The translations under genes were made by a program, and so were the position numbers. The notes below the pieces were generated by a model. The model was given only the letters and a program-made list of their open reading frames with translations. It was not told where the DNA came from and searched no databases. A stretch of 64,000 nt of DNA from Gyrodactylus bullatarudis (Eukaryota; Platyhelminthes; Monogenea; Gyrodactylidea; Gyrodactylidae). Below are positions 31,975 to 44,335 of the stretch, in pieces. Each line of letters opens with the position of its first letter. Positions within the stretch are counted from its first letter, which is position 1. The stretch covers positions 67,108-131,107 of the forward strand of contig SSNU01000168.1 of assembly GCA_012064415.1 (NCBI GenBank), in the 5' to 3' direction.

Positions 31975-34072
31975 CGAAATAAAGCTAATTGATGAGATTC
32001 GGAATCTATGATTTTTACGATAACCTCGATTTTTTAATCAAATAATGATTTTTTGGAATCCTACATTGGCTGCTGCTCCATCACATGTTATGGCTCGCAA
32101 AGTTTCAGCAGACTCTGTTTCATGTAGTACATCCATGATAACATTTTCGAAGGTAATACCTGTCTGATCAGGAACTTCCTTTGATGCTACCAATCGATTA
32201 CCTGGCAAGTCGCTCATAATCAAAATATTTGTCTTTTGTGATTTGTCATGAAATTTCTTTAAAATCTTGACAGTTGCGTCGATCTGAAGATTTTTAATTC
32301 TTTTCGGGGCACCGATCTCAAATGCTTCCTTAGCAAGTTTATCTTCATTTTTCAATTTGTACTCACTCAAGTACACAAAGCCATCAACATTGTTCATTTC
32401 TGAATTTGCAATATTGACAAGACCAGTAGCAGCGGCTATAGATATTCCATGACGCTTACAAAATTTATAAGTCTCAGGCATCCTGTATTTATTATAATTC
32501 CTATGATTTCGGACTTCTGGTGATTCTTCATCATAAGGAGGATCAATATCTACATTTTGAATTGTCCCATTGGTCGTCTGAGTTTCATTGGTCATATCAA
32601 GCGTGTTTGGCCTGGAAACATTCATAAGATCCGTATCTGGGGATTCCTCTAATTCAGGAAATGCTTGTCGGATCCTCTGTCGATCGTTTTCTGCCTGACC
32701 AACAGAGTCCTTGTAATCATCAATTGTCATTTTTCTCTCTGTAGACTGATCTCTAAGAAAGTCCTTTGTCAAATGATGCAGATAATTTTTCCTATTACAG
32801 GGGATTTTTGACTTGATAAGCAGGAGCATCGTGCAACAGGAAAGAGTTTTTTCCAAAAGTTAATTAGACACTTTAGTTGCTCTCATATCATGCCGATCTT
32901 TCTGTAATTTATCAATGCTTGTTAGAATAGGACGGTAATCCTTTGGTTCTATCCCAGCTTTAATATAAAAATCTATTAGTTCATCTACAACCACACGTCT
33001 TGTCTTAGCTTTATTACGGCTTCGATGTGGTCCACTCTTCAGCTTGTAAAGATTGTTAACATCCAGATTAGTTGGCAGCATGTTGAGAGGAAGACTCTTA
33101 GGCTCTTCAAACTCATTGTTGATTTCAATCATTGTGTAACAGGGCATGATGAAAATTGCTACTATTACTTTATTAAGAATGAATTCAAAAGGGATGAATT
33201 TATTTGAATGATTAAAACAAATCAATATATCAATTTAATCAAGACGCATAGAATTTTAATCCCTGAATTATTCTGATTCAGAATTTATGAAATTCTGATA
33301 CTTATGGTCCTTTTGATTTAGATTGATGTAGAATAATTTGATCAGATAAAGTGCGCGAAAATCATTGGTGGGAATTTGATTCACCAAAATTGGCAAAATC
33401 TTTTTTTTGGAAAATTCAGACCGAATTGAAATTTTTATAGCTTAATAAATTAGTTTTTAGTATTTAAATTGGATTCTCTATCTTCTATGAATCAGACAAG
33501 CGATATTAAAATTTCATCAACCTCTACTACTCATTTTGCCCACTTTTACGGTTTGAAGAAAAAATTCTGAAAAATAATTTTTAATGAAAAATACAGTCAT
33601 TTTTCAAATTTCGATTTGGCGCCATATTCCCATTATTTCAAAGTTCGTACTGAAATTTTTATTGATTCTAAAGTGATAGAGTGATCAAAATAGGAAAGCC
33701 GGATATGCTGAATCTTTGTAATATTTAACTTCATTGTCGTTAGAGAGTCGAATTTCGAAATCCCTCTAAAATGCTGGATCTTTCGAAAATCTATAGGCGC
33801 TATTCGGCTTTCTTGTCTAATTCTGATCTTCAAAAAATCTTCTAATCACACTCCGACACTCAAATCAATAAAAATTTTTAGTTCAAAGTTTGAAAAAATG
33901 GGATTTTGGCGCCAAATCGAAATTTGAAAAATGACCATATTCTTCAAACCGTAAAAGTGGGCAAAATGAGTAGGATTCCAAAAAATCATTATGATATTCG
34001 AAGTTTTGATAAAAAAATCGAGGTTATCGTAAAAATCATAGATTCCCAACTTTATATCAATCACATTTAGTT
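31975..34072. repeat. Family-A ends enclosing a transposon-gene fragment
   Basis: The left end (aaagctaattgatgagattc, ggaatcctac at 32056-32065) and the right half (33480-34072, gggcaaaatgagtaggattc ... cccaactttatatcaatcac) are family-A MITE arms. Between them is the broken minus-strand gene at 32038-33225. The frame of that gene reads through the ggaatcctac junction on the minus strand (V-G-F-Q-K-I-I-I-stop), so the MITE end supplies its final codons. Confidence 0.6.
32038..33225 (-). pseudogene. N-terminal part of a repeat-encoded protein family (CDGxxxNxG type)
   Basis: Two minus-strand frames: 33225-32860, then 32856-32038, separated by a stop (TAA at the end of KVSN). The second contains F-L-R-D-Q-S-T-E-R-K-M, then R-H-G-I-S-I-A-A-A-T-G-L, and ends I-T-C-D-G-A-A-A-N-V-G-F. 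From memory, widely repeated proteins in hydrozoan and arthropod genomes carry the order FL-DQR-x-R-x-M, YGxSxxAAA, then GCDGTxxNTG, which matches. The family is probably transposon-encoded, but I know no accepted name for it. The C-terminal half is absent and the ORF is spliced onto a MITE end. It is probably non-functional. Confidence 0.6.
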
Positions 34073-34402
34073 GACATTAACCTTGTCCATTACTCATGAC
34101 GAAATTGATGATTCAGTTCATCATCTGGCTATAGGGAACCTCAAGCAGTTCAAGGGAAGAAATCGAGAATGATTTTTGATATTTAACTTTATTCGAAAAA
34201 AGGAACAGTAGCAATGCATGTTCGACTGAAAAAAAAACAATTTAACTTGGTACTTGATCCCATGGAAAAAACCCATGGTTAAAATGGCATTTTACAGAAT
34301 GAAAAACTAATGTATATTAGATCAACAAGAAACAAAAATACATTTTAAATAACAGCCTGTAAAATTTTGATATGTTGGCGGAAATTTGATGGTTTATAAA
34401 AG

Positions 34403-34615
34403 CTATTTTGGCTGTGACTTTGTGGAGTTTGTCTGGACAACCTTGATGGAATTGCCAAGATTTGTCTTGTTAATGTAAATAATTCGAGGATTTGATACGA
34501 TTGTGTTACTGCTATTGATACGGGTAAGGTTATCTAAAAAAGATTTTTTAAATTGCATTCGTTTTAATGAGGCTTGTCGGGATAATTTTCTCAATGAATC
34601 AACTTCAAGGTCCAA
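34403..34615 (-). other. Open frame of unknown status (70 codons)
   Basis: The frame starts MDLEVDSLRKLSRQASLKR and is basic and amphipathic, like the N-terminus of a retroelement gag or polyprotein. There is no further support. Confidence 0.2.
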
Positions 34616-34639
34616 TTATTCTGTAGAATAAGCATTATA

Positions 34640-35102
34640 GCATCAAAAGTTGTTCGGAATCCATGATTTAAAAAAAAACTTTTTCATCAAGATTTCATAC
34701 ATGTAAAAACTTAAAGCTGACATTCTTTATTGATATTGGGAGGGAAACAAAAGGATTAGAGAATTAGACAAGGAAGCCAAAGGATTTTGAATTATCGGAT
34801 TTTCAAGTAACCAAAACAATCATAAAGTTGAAATTCAACTCAAAAACCATAATGTAAGTACAACAAGAAATTTAGCATAATTGATTTTCTTGTCTAATCG
34901 TGATCCTAGAAAACTTCTTTTGATCAAATCATCAAATAATTTCAGCTCAGGGTTCAAAAAGATGGGATTTTGGTTTCAAATCGTTGTTTGAAATTTGTAA
35001 AAGTAGGCAAACTATGATCTGGATTTCTAAGAATCTTTAGCATATTCGAATTCTTGATGAAAAAAATTAAGATTCCCAACTTCATATCAGTTGGGTTTAT
35101 AT
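34640..35102. repeat. Palindromic MITE, family A (degraded)
   Basis: Left part gttgttcggaatccatgatt; interior gatcctagaaaacttctttt and gggattttggtttcaaatcg; right end attcccaacttcatatcagt. Confidence 0.5.
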
Positions 35103-35109
35103 CTAAAGT

Positions 35110-35285
35110 CTACTTTACTAAATGAACTTTTGGTTGAAATTATTCTGGCAAGTAGATCTAATAAGAATTGCAGATCAGTTGGATAATTATAATTAAACTA
35201 TTTTGTTCTTCTCAAGTTAAGAATCTTAACAGATGCAGTATTGACTAAACATTTAATTAAGGTCCGTTATCTACTGACCAATTTA
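35110..35285. other. Non-coding, no gene seen
   Basis: Short AT-rich interval without supported features. Confidence 0.3.
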
Positions 35286-35288
35286 ACC

Positions 35289-35600
35289 CCAAAAGACCCA
35301 GAGAAAAATTTTCAAGGTACTTAGCTGAAATTGGAATTTTTGTAAGGTTTCAGAATACGCTGATAACGATTTTTTTCAAAAACCAACCTTTAGTTTAGGA
35401 GTAGTTGGCCAAAAAATGACCATTTTTAGAACCAGAAAATAGCTAAATTTTTTTCAACTTCAAGAGATGAATTCAAGGTGATCATATATTTTTCTCTTCG
35501 ACTTCTGTGAGGGGTTTTTCACAAAAAAACGTTCTTTATATTTTCGAGGAAATTTTTATAATTTCCCAACTTTACAAGTCATAGTTTATTCGAAAGAATA
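35289..35600. repeat. Dispersed repeat, partner of 18879-19200
   Basis: Same order of shared blocks as the 18.9-kb copy, same orientation, with small indels. Confidence 0.65.
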
Positions 35601-35609
35601 TTAATCCTT

Positions 35610-36895
35610 CTTTTAGGAAATTGTTCATAAATTATTGTCAGCATCTTTAAGATAGAATTATGGCTTGAGAAAGTTACTTGTGACCATATATGACCCACTA
35701 TGGGGCTTGAAGATTGGTACACAATCTAATTCATCACAGAAAATAATTTTTTAAAACCATGAGAAATAATTAGATGACTGAAACATAATTTCAATTATTA
35801 TAAAGATTTTACTTATCAATATTGTTCAGTATTATAATACAATCAAATTAGCCTTGAAAAGGATGATATATAATTTATGGAATATGTTTCAAAAGAAGTA
35901 GAAATCTGGAAAGAAATTCAGGTTGGACTATAAAACAAGTATATAGTAGTGAAAAATAGCTTAGGTTTTTTAATTTTTGTAGGTGCACCAAATCATTGTT
36001 TACTCAAATTCCCAGGCATGGTTTATGACATGTTACGTTAACTAAATTTAACTCTGATACCTTTACAGATGCATTTCAACTTTGAATCGATGCCATTATT
36101 TTGTACTTTTTTAAAACTAAACATAGAATGAGCTCTTTTCTTGGCACTCAATAAAGACCACATTTCGTTTTTATAGTATAAATACAATGTAGATGCATAG
36201 TTGAAGAAAATTGCATTATATTAATTATTCAGTTTAGAATGTAGTTGTGATTGAATTCGATTGGTCAATGAAATCAACAAATGAAAGTCGAGTAGAGAGT
36301 AATGTCTTGATCTAATTCAGAGAAACTTTTAATCAAAATTTGAGAAAATAAATAAAAAAGTACTTCTGTTTTTTCTTTCACTCTATAGGTATACATCCAT
36401 ATATATATATACAGGAAATGCAGATAATGTTCAAGTACATGTAAGCAGGTATTAGAGAACGTTTAGACTTGTACATATTATTGTATATATTATAAATAAA
36501 TACAGATAGATAGATAATTTGAACATTTAATATATTATTATAAACATGTGAAAGTGAATGCTACAGTGAAACTTTGCATTTGACGAGAACTATAAAAATA
36601 GCATACATCTGTCTTCTATTGTTCTCATACTATGAGACTCATAATACAGAGGTGTATTCAGAATGGACTAGTCACCCTAGCTAGCACACAAAGAAAAATT
36701 CTACAACGTTTTCTTGGACGAGTAAAAGTCTGATTTCATTAGAATAATCATGGACAAAGAAAGGGTCATGTCCACTTACAAGTAGACGAGAGAGAAAAAA
36801 AGTATAGATATATATAAAATTTAAAGTATCAAATCAATGTAACTATGAGATGAGAATGAAAAAAACTTTTCTAAATTCTCTTCCCAAAGAGATGA
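35610..36895. other. Non-coding; likely FOXK 3' UTR in its last part
   Basis: No gene is supported. The last several hundred bases before 36901 lie downstream of the FOXK stop on the minus strand and probably include its 3' UTR. Short tandem runs (atatatatata near 36399, atagatagata near 36505) are present. Confidence 0.35.
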
Positions 36896-36900
36896 GAGTT

Positions 36901-38429
<1,529 letters not shown>

Positions 38430-39007
38430 TTATTTATTTTTTGAAAATAACGTCTTTTAAAAACAAATCATTTATAAGCAATGTTATTTTGTTTTTACAC
38501 AATAAATGTAGTCAGTTCAATTTTAAAACTTTAGATGGCATTAACCTTTTACATGTAATTTTTAAAGAAAATATCCAAGTGAAAAAAACTGGATGATATA
38601 ACAGTTTATATTATGCATAATAGATTTACAGTATATTTAAAAATTATAATCGTAAATTAATAATATAGTATTGAATTAGAAACGAAAAAATGATCATGGA
38701 TGTTATTTTTGATAAATAAAATTAAAATAACACTTAAAATGCTTTTAACAATCGTCAAATAAATAATCATTTCAACTGACGCTAAAACTTTCAATCATTC
38801 TCGTGTCATAAATAGATTTTTAAGATCTGAATTTAAAAAATATTCATCATTATTTAGTGCAATATTTCAGAGTTTTTTCAACTTCGTACAAAAAGGGATT
38901 ATGTAGACAGAGTAAATGATAACTGTTACACGGAATGTTCGTTGATAGTCTACATTATTCTGTTTAAACTATGTATTTTTTTGTAATATGATTTCTATTG
39001 AAAAGGA
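38430..39007. other. Intergenic: FOXK upstream region and AP-2 alpha 3' region
   Basis: AT-rich, no ORF. It should contain the AP-2 alpha 3' UTR and the FOXK promoter; no sharp motif is recognised. Confidence 0.4.
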
Positions 39008-42000
39008 TTAAATAATCATCTTGAGTATTCTTATTATTTCTCTGCTAACAGAGCCATCAACACCTCGCAGCGTTATCCGATACTTTCTAACTTGAGCATT
39101 GGGCTCAATACGACCAAGAATGCCGAATTGCATCTGGCTAACATGAACGATACCAGCGACAACAAAATTATTTGGATCAGAGTCAATATCAGGAAGGACA
39201 GCTAATCCAAAAGATTCCAACTGGAGAAAAAATTAAATATTTTCTTGAATTCAAGTGTAAATCTTTCACCAAAACACATACCTTTGCTTTAATCACTTCT
39301 TTTTCCATAGATTCCTTTGCGTCAATTATTTCCTGAGACTCCTGATCAGGTCTGCAATTAAAGAAGGAGAGAAAATTTAAATTTTTTACGAAACTGATGA
39401 CTAGAACTGCCCATAGAATCGGGCATAAATTTTAATAAGAATGGCAAATTTAAAAAAATTCAAGACATTTTTGATACAAAAAAATAAAGGAAATTAAAAT
39501 GACACTTATGCACCTCTACTGATGACCGATACACATGATTATTTTAAGTTTGATTTTAATCAAGAAAATCAATAGTGTATGATGATTTATCGATCAATGC
39601 TCTGTTGTTAAAAACCAAAATGACCAAGCTCTCACTCAATTAGTTTGGTGATATACCTGGAAGAGTGGATAGTTTCAAGAGACTAACCTTTTCAAGTTTG
39701 ACCATCTCTGAGTGAAAGAATCTTTTGGCATGGTAGCTGGTGTTAAAAATTTATTCAAGGACACTGGCAAGTATAAACAAATTTCATGTTGAGAAGTAGT
39801 TAAGCTGAAAAAAAATTAAATTAAATTACAAGTTCTTAAATTCAGTATCAACAGTTATTTGACATAAAGATCTAAACATGAACAAAAATGCTCTAATTCT
39901 GTGTGCATAAACTTGGTGTAACAAGAGAAACGACAGATCAGAGTGATGAACCAATCAAATCATTTTCCTCTTTGAATTCTAATTGGTGGATAAAAATTTA
40001 CAATAATTCATTGAAAAAGCAAAAATACAATAGAAGAAGATGTCATGCTTCTTCCTTACCCTTGTTGAGAGTCGTCGCTGAATAAAAGAAATTAACATGT
40101 ATTGATTAAGAATGAAACCAAGTTGGAAAAACCAAAGTGTATTAAAAAAGTGAAAGACATACCTAAATTTAATAAGTATTGTGGGAATGGTATTGAATTC
40201 TGACATGCAATCAACTGCAATCATTTGCTGGACCTGACTGCCAGGAAGTAGAATCGATGGAATGTCTTGAGACTGGATGAAGAGGGAGGATCCACAATTC
40301 TCTGAGTTGATTTCATGGGTCAGGTTGACGAGAGAAGTCCCAGATTTATTTCCATAAAATAAGAGGAGACGACCTTGCCAGGTACGAAATTCTGATTTCA
40401 CAGCTATTTGAAGGTATTCATTCTCGAACAAGACTCCATTCTTTTTCATTAATAAACTGTAATGAAAAGAAAATATATATATAATGGTCTATGCCTTAAT
40501 CAAAAATTAATGATTTAACGATGAAAAACACATTTTTGAAAATCAAAATGAAAATTTTTCATGTTCTGTTATACAAAAATCCCATTTTCTCTAAAATCAT
40601 CAAAATTTACCTAATTTCCTGGGACTTTCTTGCGTCATGTGAAAGTACACTCAATTTTTACTATTAGACCTGTTTTTATTCAAAATGTTGCAAAAACTAT
40701 TCAAAAACCTCAATTTTGTCCTTTCTCGTAGTGAAATTCTTTGAAAAAATCTTGGCGCGTGTTCATCTTCAATCGAGATTTGTATATCAGAACAAACTGG
40801 AAAACGTATGGTTTTATAGGAAAAAATGCTTAGTTTTCGCTAATCTTCAAAATGAGATTAAGGCTGGGAAAGTTGAAAAATTTGGCCTACTCTAATATAT
40901 ATATATGCATTGAAGCAAAAAGTTTGTAGATTTAAAGATACTTACTCATCGTATTGTCGTCTGTTTATAATGGGACTTGGCTCCATTAATAGGTCGAGGA
41001 CATTTTGTGTTCCATTAGATTTATTTTCATTCATTGTTGGAATGCTAATGCCAGATTGGCTATCAAAGTGAACCAAATCACCAGTTTGATCGTTTTGTTC
41101 AGTACCAGAGGTCAAGGCAAGAACTGGCCTGTCATTGTCTCCATTGGTTAGAGCCTTTTTACTCGGTGACAATGCTGGTTTAGTTGGTGATGTTTGAGCA
41201 GCAGTCAGTTGGCTTGTTAATGGCTTCTTGGCTTTCAACTTGGATAGAATGCTACTCTCACGTTCAGGGAATGGTGGCATAACCTCAAAGACAATGGCTA
41301 AAGTATCAACATTTCCAATATTAGAGAGGGATAAGTACTCAGTTGAACGTTGCTGAATTTCCACATTCGATGAACGTGAGTTGAGATCATTTTTCAAGGT
41401 TTCCTGGATTTCCTCTTTCATCTCAGGGAAGAGATTGATAAACTTGATGAAGGTTGTCAGGAGAAGTTGTCGAGTCAGGGGTGAGCACAGATGGTATTTC
41501 CCATGGAGTATTTCAAATTGTTTTTGCGGTCTAGGAAGAGGAGGATTTTCAAAATCTTTTTTATGGAAATGAATATTTTACTACTCACGGTGAGACAGCA
41601 TCTCCAGCGATTAGGTTACCAAATTCGCCTAGAATATAACCTCCAACCTTGATCATATTTTCATGGCATGCTGATGCTTGAAGACTCTGAAAAGAAGTAA
41701 AAAATATATAAATTATAACGTGACCTGATTCTCATCTACACTCTGAGGTCAAAATTTATCATTTTTAGACATAAAAATACACATGGTTTGAATACGAGAT
41801 ATACTTGAAACCCAAAAAGGAAAATCACCGTCCAATTTTCCTATGAATTACGTACCACATGAAATACTACGCTTTTTCTAGTTATGAGTTCGTTTAGTTC
41901 AAGAAATGATTTATTTCAGACCCCAATCTAAGGATGATGATATATTGCAACTTCATCTTCCCTAATATTGACTATGGTGCTCCCTTACTGATTGGTATAT

Positions 42001-44217
42001 CAGGATAAACCTCAAAATCTTTGGAGAAAATTCAGAGTATGCTTTGGACACATGAGCCACAACGAATGCCTCATAGAATCTAATCTTTTTCGCATTCAGC
42101 TTAGAAGAATCGCTCTCTCCGTAATCCTGTAGAGAAAAACTCCTAACCCGAGGACTAAAAATTACAATACAAGATCCAAAAAGAAGATATTCCATCCTCC
42201 CCTCTTAAAGCAAGATTCCAGATTAATCGAAAATTTCTCCCAATAAATGCCATAAAAACACTTGATAGATTATGTACCCAAAGAATACAACTTAGTGAAC
42301 AACTAATTTTACTTTTTTATCGTAGGGTAATACAATATTTTATTCTCCCAAAAATCATCAAAGTTTACCAAATTTCCTCTAATGTATAGCATATATTTGT
42401 GATAATAAAAACTTTCTATACTATATAAAAGGTTACTCACTTCAAAGACAGTTTTGGCAACATATGCTTGAAGTTCCTCGCGATTAACAACAATTTGAAT
42501 GACACGATGCCAGACTTCCTCACTGACATAGTCACCAGCGACTCGAATCAAATTCAAGATGGTATCAACATACCAGGAATAGTCAGTTGCATATTTCTCA
42601 CTGAGAATGGCAACTTTGAGAACCATTTCCTCGCGTATAGAAAAATCAGCAGTCTCGAGGTACGTCAACATTTCAGAGACGATCTTTTGAGCATTTGAAC
42701 GATCACACATGGCGTAGAGGAGATCAACTGCCTTTTGTCTGACAGAGACATCCTTTTCAGCTTTCAATGCTGTGATTACAGTGTCTTGATGCTTCTTGAC
42801 AGCATCGTGTGAGTATTCACTTGTAGCCAAGAGACACAACGATTCAAGGGCCAGGTATCTGAGATTTGTTTCTTTATTCTGAAGGAATAATCCCAACTGG
42901 TTGCTAGCTCTGACCAACATTTTTTGATCAGAGTCCATGTAGATAATCAAGTTGATCGCCTCGAACAAGATGGCATTTTTTGCATTGGGGTGTTGTATTT
43001 TCTTTGATTTTGGTGGATCATTGACCTTCTTTAGAATGGCTTCGAGACATTCATTCAACTTTGTCGATAAACTAGCATCTTGAGGAATGTTAAAGTTTTG
43101 CAGTAGCCTCAAAAGTTTCACACACAACCATGGCGCTGTGATAAAGTAGTAGGAATAATCTTGAAAGTCAGAACTTGCTGATGTCACAAGCTAAAAAAAG
43201 TTAAGTTAATTTTTTTTGAAATCTATAATATTTAGCTCAGGGTTTATTATGCCTTCCTTAAAGTTGATTTATAAGGGAAAGACTGGATATTCAAAAACCA
43301 TTTCAATTTATCTCTATATATTGACTTATAATATCTATCATTGAATAAACTAATGCAGTTCAACAATAAAAATAAATAAATTCACTGAAATAAATAACGA
43401 GGTATATTTATATAATATGTATAATAATTATAGAATTCAGAACTTACTCGACTCAATCTTGAAACTGCAAACGAGAAGCATGAAGCATACTCTTCGGGAT
43501 TTCTTTGAACTAGAGCTTCAATAAGACTAACAGCCGAAGTTACAACACCAAGATGCGGATCATTCAACAAGTGGATTACTCGATTTGGCCAATCCTCGTA
43601 GCTAATTAAATCTGGAGCTATCCTTATAAAACGCAAAAGACACAGAGCAGCATTTTGCTTGGTAGAGTCTATCACTTCACTATGAAAATATTATCATTAA
43701 CGAATGAAAAATTTACCCAGATAGTAGCAATTTCGGCATTTCCTTCGCAAAATTCTCGACCATTTCTCTAGTTCCGATATTTGCAATGCACTGAAGAGCC
43801 AAATTTACGAATATCGAAGTCTTGCTGTTCAAGTCATTTTTCAGGTTGAGAACAACCAAATTCATTAAAGAATGGTTTTCATTCAACAAGACAGAAATGA
43901 ATAAATATCCCATTTGCTTCTCAGTATATTTATTGGAGGAGAGAAGATTAACAGCTTCATTATAGCCAAAGTCAATCTCATGACCAAGGAGAAAAATAAA
44001 TAACAATTTGCAAACGTATTTTTTCTTTTGATAACCATCCAAAGTCTTGTCCCCTAAGCGAATAAGAAAACGTTTAAGAATTACCTTTAAATTTAGATCG
44101 TATATTGGCTAATTCCTTATTAATACGTCGATCTTCTTCTTCGCGGCTTTTGCAATTACGCATGTCTGATATAAAAACGGCAAGACCTCGCATACTGTCG
44201 GTCTTGGGAGCTGGCAT
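39008..44217 (-). CDS. AP2A: AP-2 clathrin adaptor complex, alpha subunit
   Basis: Eleven exons on the minus strand: 44217-44085, 44053-43717, 43679-43448, 43190-42441, 41686-41589, 41530-40946, 40456-40163, 40077-40060, 39804-39688, 39351-39282, 39220-39008. All junctions are GT-AG, phases agree throughout, and the product is 948 residues, close to the usual 940-980. The N-terminal trunk begins [18 protein letters not shown] with the PtdIns(4,5)P2-binding-type K-K-K-Y-V-C-K-L. It continues as helical-solenoid repeats, including P-P-K-S-K-K and [10 protein letters not shown] Ser/Pro-rich hinge (about 600-690) leads to the ear domain (N-G-V-L-F-E-N, F-Y-G-N-K-S). The product is the large AP-2 subunit that links PIP2, cargo and clathrin at the plasma membrane. 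Introns 1 and 2 are only 31 and 37 nt, and exon 8 is 18 nt. It shares a divergent promoter with MUS81. Confidence 0.96.
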
Positions 44218-44335
44218 TTTTAAATAAATTGATATCCTAAGAATGTAGACTCAAAATGTTGATGACTTAATGTTTTGTTTCAAACAATAAAATTTGATTT
44301 TTCCAAAAATTTGTTTTACTTGAAATCAAATATTT
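44218..44335. promoter_or_regulatory. Bidirectional promoter between AP-2 alpha and MUS81
   Basis: Only 118 bp separate the AP-2 alpha ATG (minus) from the MUS81 ATG (plus), so the two transcripts must share upstream sequence. No canonical TATA box at a fixed distance is obvious. Confidence 0.65.
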
